A stretch of DNA of 64,000 nucleotides from Hyphomonadaceae bacterium (lineage in GTDB: Bacteria; Pseudomonadota; Alphaproteobacteria; Caulobacterales; Aquidulcibacteraceae): assembly GCA_022843225.1 (NCBI GenBank), contig JALHOC010000006.1, positions 1-64,000 on the forward strand, in the 5' to 3' direction. The stretch's first letter is position 1; each line of letters begins with the position of its first letter. Positions 1 through 7,934 of this stretch are shown piece after piece. A model generated the notes under the pieces. The model did not search any database and was not told where the DNA came from. It saw only the letters and a list, made by a program, of their open reading frames with translations. The position numbers and the translations under genes are program-made.

Positions 1-74
1 AGTGCGAAATTGAAAAGCGATCGCTCCGGCAGGGCCAGCGATCTGAAGCGCGAGCATGCGCGCGAGGGGTAAAA

Positions 75-119
75 TGGTGGGCGCGACAGGGATCGAACCT
101 GTGACCCCTACGATGTCAA
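75..119 (-). other. Attachment site: 3' fragment of tRNA-Val(GAC)
   Basis: On the minus strand this is the 3' 45 nt of a tRNA. It has anticodon loop TTGACAT (anticodon GAC at 117-115), 3' anticodon stem CGTAG, a complete T arm (ACAGG-TTCGATC-CCTGT, 102-86), the 3' acceptor strand and an encoded CCA (77-75). The 5' half is missing: the bases from 120 on do not pair with the anticodon stem. A 3' fragment beside an integrase is the usual scar left by integration into a tRNA gene, where the functional tRNA is rebuilt at the other end. Bases 1-74 would then be chromosome flank. Confidence 0.85.
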
Positions 120-134
120 GCCGACAGGGGTCAC
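101..134. repeat. 9-bp inverted repeat spanning the att junction
   Basis: GTGACCCCT (101-109) and AGGGGTCAC (126-134) are perfect inverted repeats separated by 16 bp. The break between tRNA-derived and element DNA (119/120) falls inside the spacer. This layout fits core-type recombinase arms around a crossover region, although a 16-bp spacer is longer than the usual 6-8 bp overlap. Confidence 0.5.
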
Positions 135-200
135 ATTGAACTTGAAGCATTTTTCCGCTTAAATGCCCATGAAATAAGGGTTTTCTGGCAGATTCAGCGC

Positions 201-260
201 GGACGAGTTCGGACCAAAAAGGACCAATTCGGACGCCGGGATCGGGAAAGGATCGGGAAA
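201..260. promoter_or_regulatory. Phased GGAC motifs and 11-bp tandem repeat before int
   Basis: GGAC recurs at 201, 211, 221 and 231, exactly one helical turn apart. It is followed by two perfect tandem copies of GGATCGGGAAA (239-249 and 250-260), which end one base before the integrase start. Repeats on one DNA face next to an att site are typical of arm-type integrase or excisionase binding sites, and the last repeat also supplies a purine-rich leader for int. The function is inferred from position only. Confidence 0.4.
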
Positions 261-261
261 A

Positions 262-1617
262 ATGCCGAGGGCCGCGACGCTCTCAGAGCGCCTGACGAAG
301 GCTTATGTGAACGCGCTTTTGCCGCGCGCGCGCCGCTATCGCGTCGGCGACCAGGTTCAACGAGGTCTGAAGATCGTGGTCGAACCGGGCGGGCGCAAAT
401 ATTGGACGGTGAAATACGTCACTTGCGAGGGGCGCGAAAGCGAAAAGGTTCTGGGCGAATGGCCCGGCATGCTCATCGATCAGGCGCGCACTGACGCCGC
501 CATGGTGCGCTCCAGGATCAAGCGACAAGGCGTCGATCCCGCTGAGGAAGCGCGTCGCGCACGCGCCGAGGCCGAGCGCGTCCGGCAAGCAGAGCGCGAG
601 GCGCGCGCCAAGACATTCAAGGCGCTGGCAGACTCCTATATTGAGGCATCGAAGAAAGGGTTTCGATCGGCGCGGCAGCAGCGGCCAAAGTCAGCGTCCA
701 CCATTTCCAAGGAACGCCAATATCTCGACAAGCACGTCATCCCGAAATTCGGGACCCGTCCCATCGGCGAAATCCGGCGCCGCGAGATCGTCGACTTCCT
801 GGAGAAGGTCGCGCACAAGTCGGGCGAAGGCGCCTCCAACTCCTGCCTTGAAGTCATCCGCCGCGCTTTTGCGTACGCCCGGCATCGGGAGGAGATCGAG
901 CACAATCCGGCGCTGGAGATACCGGCCTACGCTCGCCCTCCCCGCGATGTGATCGCCAGCGACGACGAGCTGCGTGCAATCTGGCTCGCGCTTGAAGAAG
1001 CCAAGGAGCCGCCAACACCCGATGAGAAGGGCGAAACGCATTGGCATGAACGCAACGACACGTACCTGTCTGCCTGCGCCTTGCAGATCGCGATCCTCAC
1101 GCTGCAGCGCCGCGGCGAGATCGTCTCGATCCACAAGGATCATATAGATTGGAGCAAGAGGCTCTGGGTCATTCCCGCTTTGAATAAGAAAGAGCGCCGA
1201 CGCGGGCTTGTCCCGCTCGGCCCAATGGCGATGCACGTGTTGAAGCAGGCTTTCGAACACAGCGGAGGCGAATGGGCGTTTCGCGGCCGCAACCCTGACA
1301 GGCACATGGAGCCGCATTCATTGACGCGCTTCATGGCGCGACTGCGCGAAGACAAAGGCGTCAAGGAAATCACGCCACACGACCTACGGCGCACCGGACG
1401 TACCAAGCTCACAAGCGATGAAGTCGGCGTGGATGAAATGACAGCCGAGCGCGTGCTCAATCACGTGGTCGGAAGTCGCCAGCAGCGCGCCTACGATTGG
1501 CAGGCCTATACGTCACAGAAGCGCGCAGCGCTTGAGGCGTGGGAGCGAGAGCTGAAGCGGATCGTTCGGGGCGCCCGCGGCGGGATCGCAACCACAGCAC
1601 GCGAGGTCGCCGCCTAA
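262..1617 (+). CDS. int: Tyrosine recombinase / P4-type integrase
   Basis: This 451-aa protein should integrate and excise the element at tRNA-Val. It has the P4 integrase layout: an N-terminal arm-binding domain (about residues 10-100, with YRVGD and GRKYWTVKY), a basic coiled linker, a core-binding domain (about 118-215) and a catalytic domain. The visible active-site residues are R284 (in LQRRGEIV), H373-x-x-R376 (HDLR), H401 (LNHVVG) and Y411 (AYDW), with a lysine near 309-310. All key residues are present, so the enzyme looks intact. It lies 142 bp from the tRNA fragment. The start at 262 follows GGATCGGGAAAA, and the length is normal for the family. Confidence 0.93.
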   Translation: MPRAATLSERLTKAYVNALLPRARRYRVGDQVQRGLKIVVEPGGRKYWTVKYVTCEGRESEKVLGEWPGMLIDQARTDAAMVRSRIKRQGVDPAEEARRARAEAERVRQAEREARAKTFKALADSYIEASKKGFRSARQQRPKSASTISKERQYLDKHVIPKFGTRPIGEIRRREIVDFLEKVAHKSGEGASNSCLEVIRRAFAYARHREEIEHNPALEIPAYARPPRDVIASDDELRAIWLALEEAKEPPTPDEKGETHWHERNDTYLSACALQIAILTLQRRGEIVSIHKDHIDWSKRLWVIPALNKKERRRGLVPLGPMAMHVLKQAFEHSGGEWAFRGRNPDRHMEPHSLTRFMARLREDKGVKEITPHDLRRTGRTKLTSDEVGVDEMTAERVLNHVVGSRQQRAYDWQAYTSQKRAALEAWERELKRIVRGARGGIATTAREVAA

Positions 1618-1680
1618 TACTCAGAGCGGCGCCCCCACATGAGCGGCCACCTAAGCGCCACATCGATTATGTCCCGTATA

Positions 1681-1716
1681 CGATACATAATCGGATTTTG
1701 TGCTCAATTTGTATCG
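1681..1716. promoter_or_regulatory. Candidate operator 1 upstream of hipBA
   Basis: Inverted repeat CGATACA (1681-1687) and TGTATCG (1710-1716) with a 22-bp spacer (measuring from 1688 to 1709). It lies about 90 bp before hipB in an AT-rich stretch. The identical spacing of operator 2 suggests the same binding protein, probably HipB. Confidence 0.45.
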
Positions 1717-1754
1717 CATAAAGGACGGTAGCCTTGTAGTGCAGTCTCTTTTAC

Positions 1755-1788
1755 GGTACATATTAACGAAATATCGCAGATTTGTACC
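1755..1788. promoter_or_regulatory. Candidate operator 2 overlapping the hipBA promoter
   Basis: Inverted repeat GGTACA (1755-1760) and TGTACC (1783-1788), again with a 22-bp spacer. It is followed at once by TTATAT (1789-1794), a possible -10 element only 8 bp from the hipB ATG at 1803. A start of transcription at or near the ATG would give a leaderless or very short-leader mRNA, and a regulator bound here would block it. This fits autoregulation by HipB but is inferred. Confidence 0.45.
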
Positions 1789-1802
1789 TTATATAGGTCA
1801 AT

Positions 1803-2057
1803 ATGATCGATCTAACGACCATCGGCCAAACGATCCGCAAACGCCGGCGTGAACTCGGCTTGTCCCAGCAAGAGCTTGCGGACCGAGCAAAGGTCGCGCG
1901 GAGTCGGGTCGCGCCGCTGGAGAACGACCGCCTCCCAGACATCGGCTTCAACACCCTGATGAAGATCCTGGGCGCGCTCGAACTCGATCTACGCGTCACC
2001 ACGCTCAATCGCCAACGCCCCACGCTCGATGATCTGCGCGCGGAGCGAGAAGAATGA
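1803..2057 (+). CDS. hipB: HipB-like antitoxin, XRE-family HTH
   Basis: This 84-aa protein has a Cro/C1-type helix-turn-helix at about residues 8-60 (IRKRRRELGLSQQELADRAK, then a recognition helix and NTLMKILGALELDLRV). In known hipBA pairs the antitoxin binds the HipA kinase and represses the operon. Its last 4 bp overlap the hipA start (ATGA), showing translational coupling. The short C-terminal tail (TLDDLRAEREE) resembles the degradable tail of antitoxins. Two inverted repeats with equal spacing lie just upstream. Confidence 0.88.
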   Translation: MIDLTTIGQTIRKRRRELGLSQQELADRAKVARSRVAPLENDRLPDIGFNTLMKILGALELDLRVTTLNRQRPTLDDLRAEREE

Positions 2058-3520
2058 TATGCGTCTGGACCGATGGCGAGCGCGCCGGCGTTCTCGACCG
2101 CGCTAAGGCGCGGGGCTCCGCCTTCGCCTATGCCCCCGACGCCCCGGCCGAACGAGCGGTTTCGGTGACAATGCCCGTTCGCCTTGAATCCTGGAGCGCC
2201 GATCGGGGCCTTGCGCCGATCTTCGAGATGAACCTTCCCGAAGGCGCCTTGCGCGAGCGTCTCCAGCGCATGTTCGCCAAAGCGTCAGATCGTTTCGACG
2301 ATCTCGATCTACTTGAGGTCGTTGGAGCAAGCCAGATCGGACGCATTCGATATTCCCCCCTTGATCGCGATCTTGAGGAAAACGTCCCCACTCAATCCAT
2401 CCAAGAAATTCTCCGAACGCGACACAGCAACGAGCTGTTTGAGTATTTGCTGCAGCGTTTCGCGCAGCATTCAGGCCTTTCCGGCGTTCAGCCCAAAGTC
2501 ATGATCCGCTCGGCGGACGCCAAACCCTCCGACAAGAAGGCAAGGCGTTCTCCGACAATCCAAAGCGCCACGCACATCGTGAAGTTCTGGGAGCGCGAGG
2601 AATATCCAGAGCTTGCCGCCAATGAGTTCTATTGCCTCACGGCTGCGCGCGCGCTTGGACTTCCCGTTCCCCATTTCGAACTTTCAGATGACGGCGGCGC
2701 GCTCGTCGTCGAGAGGTTCGATCTTGCAGAGGGTGCCTATCTCGGATTTGAAGACTTTTGCGTCCTCAACGCCCTTGGCGCTGCTCAGAAATACGAAGGC
2801 TCCTACGAAACGCGGGTGTTCAAAAGACTCCGCGATTATTTGGACCCGATCGAATTGCCCAACGCCTTCGAACAAGTGTTCAAGCTCTTCGTCCTCAATT
2901 GCGCCCTTCGCAACGGCGACGCGCATCTCAAGAACTTTGGCATCGTCTATGAGAACGTGAACGGCGCTTCGCGCCTCGCGCCGGTGTATGACATTGTCAC
3001 CACAACAGCCTATATCCCGCCCGACCTGATGGCTTTGAGCCTAGAAGGCTCGAAGCGTTGGCCAGATCGGCCTAAGCTCATACGCCTTGGCCAATTACGA
3101 TGCGGGCTATCAACGCCGCGCATTGAAGCGATATTGGAGGCGACTGCCGACGCGCTCGCAGACACTGCTCCGGCCCTCGCGCGCCACTTCAGGAACAGCG
3201 AGTTTGAGATCGGCGACCGCATGCGCACGGCCTGGGAAAGCGGCATTCGCGATACGCTTGGGCTCTCCCGCGGCCTGACGTCAGTTCCCGCACAACCACG
3301 CGCACGCACGCGACGCGCCGGCCAGCCCGCTCGTTCAGACGCCCTCCTCCTAGAGCATCTGCGCGCGCACGGCGGCATGATCTTGGGTACGCAGAAATCG
3401 ATCGCCGACGCCATGGGCGTGCCACCGACGACGCTGAGCAGCGCGATCAAGCGCCTCGTGGACCGAGGACTATTGTTCAAAGGCCGACGCTCACTTCAAT
3501 TGCTTGAGCGTGAGGTCTAG
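2054..3520 (+). CDS. hipA: HipA-family serine/threonine kinase toxin with C-terminal winged helix
   Basis: This 488-aa HipA-like kinase belongs to a family that phosphorylates a translation factor such as glutamyl-tRNA synthetase and so arrests growth. The N-terminal domain (about 1-110) contains VGASQIGRIRY. The Gly/Ser loop SGLSGVQPK (140-148) is the region phosphorylated in HipA. The catalytic loop is RNGDAHLKNF with D289 and N294, and the metal-binding DIVTT has D313. Residues about 345-400 complete the kinase. The extra 70-80 residues at the end (about 415-488) look like a winged HTH (IADAMGVPPTTLSSAIKRLV), which classic HipA lacks. This may add DNA binding or self-regulation. All catalytic residues are intact. 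Confidence 0.9.
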   Translation: MICVWTDGERAGVLDRAKARGSAFAYAPDAPAERAVSVTMPVRLESWSADRGLAPIFEMNLPEGALRERLQRMFAKASDRFDDLDLLEVVGASQIGRIRYSPLDRDLEENVPTQSIQEILRTRHSNELFEYLLQRFAQHSGLSGVQPKVMIRSADAKPSDKKARRSPTIQSATHIVKFWEREEYPELAANEFYCLTAARALGLPVPHFELSDDGGALVVERFDLAEGAYLGFEDFCVLNALGAAQKYEGSYETRVFKRLRDYLDPIELPNAFEQVFKLFVLNCALRNGDAHLKNFGIVYENVNGASRLAPVYDIVTTTAYIPPDLMALSLEGSKRWPDRPKLIRLGQLRCGLSTPRIEAILEATADALADTAPALARHFRNSEFEIGDRMRTAWESGIRDTLGLSRGLTSVPAQPRARTRRAGQPARSDALLLEHLRAHGGMILGTQKSIADAMGVPPTTLSSAIKRLVDRGLLFKGRRSLQLLEREV

Positions 3521-3598
3521 CGCTCCTAAGCCACATCCGCCGCCTCGTCAGACAGCTCCGCCAGACAGTAAGAGCGTGGTGCGAGTGCCACCGTGCTC

Positions 3599-3682
3599 GC
3601 CCATGTCCAGGGCTTCGCTTCGCCGCGCAAGAGGTTTTGAACCGGATACCGGCGGTTCGAAAGCGCGGCCCTGGACATGGGC
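3599..3682. repeat. 15-bp perfect inverted repeat between convergent genes
   Basis: GCCCATGTCCAGGGC (3599-3613) and GCCCTGGACATGGGC (3668-3682) are exact reverse complements with a 54-nt loop. The loop itself contains GAACCG and CGGTTC and could extend the fold. It sits in the 295-bp gap between the convergent hipA and helicase genes, so it could act as a bidirectional terminator or mRNA stabiliser. No T tract follows. I see no gene in 3521-3815. Confidence 0.6.
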
Positions 3683-3735
3683 TGCACGCGGCGGCGCGCA
3701 TGACCGCATCGGGACGCGGGGCGCGTCCCTTTGTT

Positions 3736-3788
3736 CCTTGTTCGATGCGCCTCCGGCGGATCGAACACAGGGCTAAGCGAGAACAAGG
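3736..3788. repeat. Second nested inverted repeat
   Basis: CCTTGTTC (3736-3743) pairs with GAACAAGG (3781-3788), and inside it GTTCGAT (3740-3746) can instead pair with ATCGAAC (3760-3766). The two pairings are mutually exclusive, which could allow two RNA folds. It lies beside the 15-bp repeat in the same convergent gap. No function is assigned. Confidence 0.4.
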
Positions 3789-3815
3789 CGGTTCGCCGCA
3801 TCGTAGAGCGCGCGA

Positions 3816-6800
3816 TCAAGGGGAGCAGAAGAGCTTCAGGTTCACATTTGCTCTTGCGGCGGAGGTTTGAACCGCGGCGAGAAAATAGACAAGTTGAAGA
3901 TCATGCGGCGTGGGCTCGCCAATGATGGATTGCTTCAGCGCATTGCGCTCAAGCGTGCGACCGGAAACGATCCAAATCTCGCGCTGCACACTTGCTGATC
4001 GCATCGCCGCAACGACCGCTTCCCACGCCGCCACCGCATCGGCCTCCTCTGGCGCATGCACCAAACGCGTCGAGATCCGCTTCGTCCCGAGCGGCACCGG
4101 CTTTGCCCAGTTCTTGGATCTGTCAGCGGGGACGTAGGCGCGCGTGAGAAAAGCAAGGCTCGCCAACGCTTGGCGTCCTACCGCCTGCAGGGCGTTCAGA
4201 CTCTTGGAGGTATCGTCGGCTTTGGCGTGGATAAGGACGAGTGCGCCTCGGTTGCGATCAAGGCAGACGAAGTCACAAAATTCCGCGCCGCCATCATCGC
4301 ATACAACCAAATCGAAATTATCCAGTCGGCTCGCGAACGCCTTGTCTTTCGCCCGGACGACACTCTTGAATTGCGGCGCTGGAGCTCCCCGATTGCCCTT
4401 GCCGAAGTGCGAATATACGCCGCCAAAAATGTTGTTGTTGGCCCACTCCTCAGCGGTGTCCGTTGCGCGTCCCTTCTCGGACGTCACATGCGCCAACCAG
4501 GCCGAAGGGATTACAGATTCAAGCGGGTTTCCGCCCGGCCGCTCCTGCGCGACAGCCTCGAAGTCGATCGACGGCTTATAGAAGTGCCGTTGCGCATAAA
4601 CGAGTTCATGATTCTGCGGCACCACGCGGAAACACTGTTCTTGGGTTACCCAACGCGACAACGCCCGCGGCTTTTCATCTGCGCGTTTGTCCGCGAGAAG
4701 GTACTCGTCCAGCGGCTCGCACTCGACCACGTATCGCCCGCGACGGCGCACGCGACCGGTCACCTCATATGCGAGAGAACCCTCAAATTCGACGCCGGGT
4801 TCGATAGCGATTGTGAACTTCCCTTCCTCGTCAACATCGAGACACCGGTCAGCCGCCCGCAACAGCTCGGTGCGTTCAGCGTTCCAGCCTAGCGGCGCAG
4901 GCTCGCCCGTGAGCCCCAACATCTCGTCAAAATCAAAAAGAATATTGCGCGGCAGCGCCTCCTTGCGCGGCGGCGCCGACTGAGCCTGCGCAAATCGCTC
5001 AAACGCGCGGCTTGGAGCAATCTTCGTATCGAGCGCGGCATTGATGCCAGCCACCCATTGCGCGTAACGGGCGACGGGCACTGCGCCGCCCGGCGAGTCC
5101 GACACGCTCGAACGTTGCAGCGACAGATAGCGCGTGGTGGTTTCAGTTCCCGTGCGAAGATAGGCGCGCATTGCCGTCGCCGCCTGCATGCCTTCTGCCA
5201 AGTCAAAGAAGCCGGAGCTAAAGTCGCGCATTCTTGCCGTGATCGAGCGGATGCTTGCGTCAGAGAGATCAAGACTAACGGCCGACGCCTGCGACACGCG
5301 CGCCTGCTCGCCCCGCTTAGGTGCGGGCAAGAGCCGGTGAAGCGTATGGATGGCTTCTTGCTCAAGCCCAAGACGTTCTGGATCAATCACGAGACCCTGG
5401 GTGTCGAGCATGTAGACGCGTTTGCCTTCGTGCGCGATCGCCATCAGCCCGAAGCTCCAGAGCGGAAGCGCACGCGTGGATAGGAATTCCGAGTTGGCCC
5501 AGGTCATGTACGGTATGACCCGTATGTTCTGCGGATCGTCTTGGCCGGGGCGCACGATAATGGCGTGATGGCGGTCTTCCACGCCCATCGCCTCGCGACA
5601 GCTCTCGGCGAGTTCATCGAGTGACGCGTTTTCAATGTTGCGGAAGATGGTGGCGCGGCATGGGAGCAGAAATTCCCCCGCCGTGAGATCGCGCGCATCG
5701 ATGTCGAGGCGACTGCGAAAATCTCCGCCCATATATTGCAGCTCAGGCGCCGCCTCATTCAGCGTGCGGAGAACATTTGCCTCGCGCGTGAGGGCTTCGC
5801 CGGGATCTCGATCAAAATATGTTTCATAGTCGAGATAACGCTGCCAGCGACCAAACATCTCCTCCTCAATGTCGGGCGCGGCGACAATCACGCCCTTTTC
5901 CCTGCGGCCACGATTGGCGAAGCGCAGGACACGACCGACTTGCTGAATGACCGCGCGCGTATTTGGCAACTCATCACTCACCGCGATCGCGACGAAGGAA
6001 TTTTCATCCACGCCCTCAAGCAGCTTCCACTGGTGCAGCCAGAAAACGGCGCCCTCGCTATGCTCAGAAGCCAGCGCCCGGCTCACACTCTTGAATCGAC
6101 GCTGCTTGTCATTGCCGGCGCCTTCGCGATGATGGATCACGACAGGCTTCTCGCCGGTCGCTTTCGTGATGTCCTTCTGCATTCGGATGATCGCGTCGTG
6201 GTCGTCGACGCGGACGATAATTTTTGCTTGGGATTTTTTGGCGAACTTCAGGCCCGCGACTTCGCTGCGCTTGCGCAGTGCATCGAGCCTCTCAATGAAG
6301 CTCGCATCATCGGCAAGCCCAAGATCCTTGGCGCGCATAAGCTTAACCGGACGGATGAGCTTTTGCTTCTCCGCTTCTTGGAAACTCAAATTGAACGCGA
6401 AGCGTCCGGTGATAGAAAGATACTTAAAATCATTCCGATAGGGCGTCGCGCTGAACAAAATGGTCGGACATTTGAGACTGCGGATACACTGCGACCAGAC
6501 GTAAGCGGGCTCGTAATGGCTCTCATCCACGATTACGAGATCAAAACTTCGCAAATAATCCGCGAGCCGATCGCGCGCCTGCGCGTCCAGGTCTGAAAAG
6601 TTGCCAACGTCCTCCTGCGTCTCCCGATCAGGACGTCCGGCCGAGTGACGGCTCGCGGGGCGCTTCGGTCGCAGCACTTGTTCAAGCGCTGTGAACGTCC
6701 CGACGACAACAGCGCGATCACCCTGTTGGGCAGTGATCTCTTCGGCGAGGCTCGGCAACAGGCGACGCACTGGATTGTCGCGGTAAGGCCCGTCGGGCGA

Positions 6801-7343
6801 CGCGTCGCCGTCGCGTCGCGGCCGTACATTCTCACCGTCATAGATAAGATCGAAACGCGACCAGAATCGCGTGAAGAGATCGGCGTACATCTGATCGACG
6901 AGTGCACGGCGCGGCGTAATAACGAGCGTGCGCTTAATCTGCGGCAAAGCGCACGCCAGCGTGGCGATCACCGCCGTTTTCCCGCTTCCAGTCGGCATTT
7001 TGATGAGAGCCGCTTCCTCGTGGACGACGCCCTCGCGGCTCGCTGCGAGGTAAGCAGCGCTCAAAGCAATGGCGCGCCTTTGCGGCGCCCAAAGACCCCG
7101 GGGCGGCAAGTAAGCGTTCGACTCCACCGCCGCTTGCCAAAAGTCTCGCGCCCGCAGCGGCCGCAGGAGGCCGTCATAAGCTTTTCGGACTGATGCAGTC
7201 AGAATCTGGCGGTCCAGCGCAACACGACCCCCGATGCGGTCGATATCGGCCCCGTCAGCCAGTAAAAGATCGCTGAGACGCAACGCATCCACCCACACCA
7301 GCTTCCCACAGAAAGCGTACTCAATCTCTGGTTTTGTCGCCAT
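3816..7343 (-). CDS. DEAD/DEAH-box helicase with possible C-terminal nuclease domain
   Basis: This 1175-aa protein carries SF2 helicase motifs: Walker A MPTGSGKT (about 116-123), motif Ia VITPRRALVDQ, DESH (273-276), SATPYR, and motif VI QQVGRVLR. The remaining 600 residues are unassigned. Near the C terminus, EFCDFVCLDRNRGALVLIHAK has a spacing like the D...xxK core of PD-(D/E)XK nucleases, so a restriction-like domain is possible. I chose the ATG at 7343, which begins MATKPEIEYAF. Upstream extension would overlap the HTH gene and reads as low-complexity sequence. It is probably a defence or DNA-processing enzyme; it is not part of the standard trb module. Confidence 0.75.
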   Translation of the reverse strand: MATKPEIEYAFCGKLVWVDALRLSDLLLADGADIDRIGGRVALDRQILTASVRKAYDGLLRPLRARDFWQAAVESNAYLPPRGLWAPQRRAIALSAAYLAASREGVVHEEAALIKMPTGSGKTAVIATLACALPQIKRTLVITPRRALVDQMYADLFTRFWSRFDLIYDGENVRPRRDGDASPDGPYRDNPVRRLLPSLAEEITAQQGDRAVVVGTFTALEQVLRPKRPASRHSAGRPDRETQEDVGNFSDLDAQARDRLADYLRSFDLVIVDESHYEPAYVWSQCIRSLKCPTILFSATPYRNDFKYLSITGRFAFNLSFQEAEKQKLIRPVKLMRAKDLGLADDASFIERLDALRKRSEVAGLKFAKKSQAKIIVRVDDHDAIIRMQKDITKATGEKPVVIHHREGAGNDKQRRFKSVSRALASEHSEGAVFWLHQWKLLEGVDENSFVAIAVSDELPNTRAVIQQVGRVLRFANRGRREKGVIVAAPDIEEEMFGRWQRYLDYETYFDRDPGEALTREANVLRTLNEAAPELQYMGGDFRSRLDIDARDLTAGEFLLPCRATIFRNIENASLDELAESCREAMGVEDRHHAIIVRPGQDDPQNIRVIPYMTWANSEFLSTRALPLWSFGLMAIAHEGKRVYMLDTQGLVIDPERLGLEQEAIHTLHRLLPAPKRGEQARVSQASAVSLDLSDASIRSITARMRDFSSGFFDLAEGMQAATAMRAYLRTGTETTTRYLSLQRSSVSDSPGGAVPVARYAQWVAGINAALDTKIAPSRAFERFAQAQSAPPRKEALPRNILFDFDEMLGLTGEPAPLGWNAERTELLRAADRCLDVDEEGKFTIAIEPGVEFEGSLAYEVTGRVRRRGRYVVECEPLDEYLLADKRADEKPRALSRWVTQEQCFRVVPQNHELVYAQRHFYKPSIDFEAVAQERPGGNPLESVIPSAWLAHVTSEKGRATDTAEEWANNNIFGGVYSHFGKGNRGAPAPQFKSVVRAKDKAFASRLDNFDLVVCDDGGAEFCDFVCLDRNRGALVLIHAKADDTSKSLNALQAVGRQALASLAFLTRAYVPADRSKNWAKPVPLGTKRISTRLVHAPEEADAVAAWEAVVAAMRSASVQREIWIVSGRTLERNALKQSIIGEPTPHDLQLVYFLAAVQTSAARANVNLKLFCSP

Positions 7344-7362
7344 TGGCAATAGCGTGCGGGAC

Positions 7363-7629
7363 TTACGAGATGGATTGAGGATTGCGCCCGGCCTGGCGAC
7401 GTCGGCGCCGGTGTTTTGCTTCAACCGAATTGCGCGCCACCCCCTCGCCCCAGAGAAATTCGTCGAGGTCGTCGGGGTGATAGCGCGGGTCGCGGCCGAG
7501 GCTATCAGAGTAAGGCGGGCCGATGCCGAGCTGGCGCCATTTGGCAAGCGTCGAGACTTTGACGCCCAGTTGTGCGGCCGCCTCTGGCGCCGTGAGGCCA
7601 CGACCGCTGCGCCGTTTGGCGATACTCAT
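7363..7629 (-). CDS. Small HTH DNA-binding protein (AlpA/MerR-like)
   Basis: This 88-aa protein has an HTH_17-type fold: LTAPEAAAQLGVKVSTLAKW followed by RYHPDDLDEFL. This is the usual pattern of AlpA-like regulators and recombination directionality factors. Its start overlaps the stop of the next upstream HTH gene by 4 bp (7626-7629), so the two are translated together. It ends 19 bp before the helicase start. In conjugative elements such proteins often regulate the transfer operon or promote excision; which applies here is unknown. Confidence 0.72.
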   Translation of the reverse strand: MSIAKRRSGRGLTAPEAAAQLGVKVSTLAKWRQLGIGPPYSDSLGRDPRYHPDDLDEFLWGEGVARNSVEAKHRRRRRQAGRNPQSIS

Positions 7630-7919
7630 GATATCGCTCCCCTTCGATCAAGAACCGACGCGGCTTCACGCTCACGGGCGCCGCGGCGAAGTCGCGTCAG
7701 CTGGCGCATCGCCCAAAGGTGGAGAACGCGCTTCGAATAGAACGGGATGCGGCCCCTATGAATGCAGGGTGGCCCGTCCTCGCTCGTCGAATAGAGCTTC
7801 GCCAAGGTAGCCGGCGTACGCGGCACGCCGACGCCTGCGAGATAGGCGGAGGCTTGCCTGCGCGTCAGCCACGCATCCGTGAAGCCTTCTGGAAGGGCGT
7901 CTTCAGGATGCTCTAACAT
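7626..7919 (-). CDS. Small HTH-like protein downstream of trbI
   Basis: This 97-aa protein contains WLTRRQASAYLAGVGVPRTP and RGRIPFYSKRVLHLWAM, resembling excisionase/HTH_17 proteins with a helix-turn-helix then a small wing (residues about 16-75). It begins 15 bp after trbI and overlaps the following HTH gene by 4 bp. The tandem arrangement of two related small DNA-binding proteins at the end of the trb operon suggests a regulatory or excision role. The family call is by motif only. Confidence 0.62.
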   Translation of the reverse strand: MLEHPEDALPEGFTDAWLTRRQASAYLAGVGVPRTPATLAKLYSTSEDGPPCIHRGRIPFYSKRVLHLWAMRQLTRLRRGAREREAASVLDRRGAIS

Positions 7920-7934
7920 GGGCGCTCTCTCCTC

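Noticed and set aside
7344..7601. N-terminal extension of the helicase gene across the HTH gene
   Set aside because: The extension is low-complexity Arg/Ser-rich sequence that shadows the HTH gene; the ATG at 7343 begins a normal protein.
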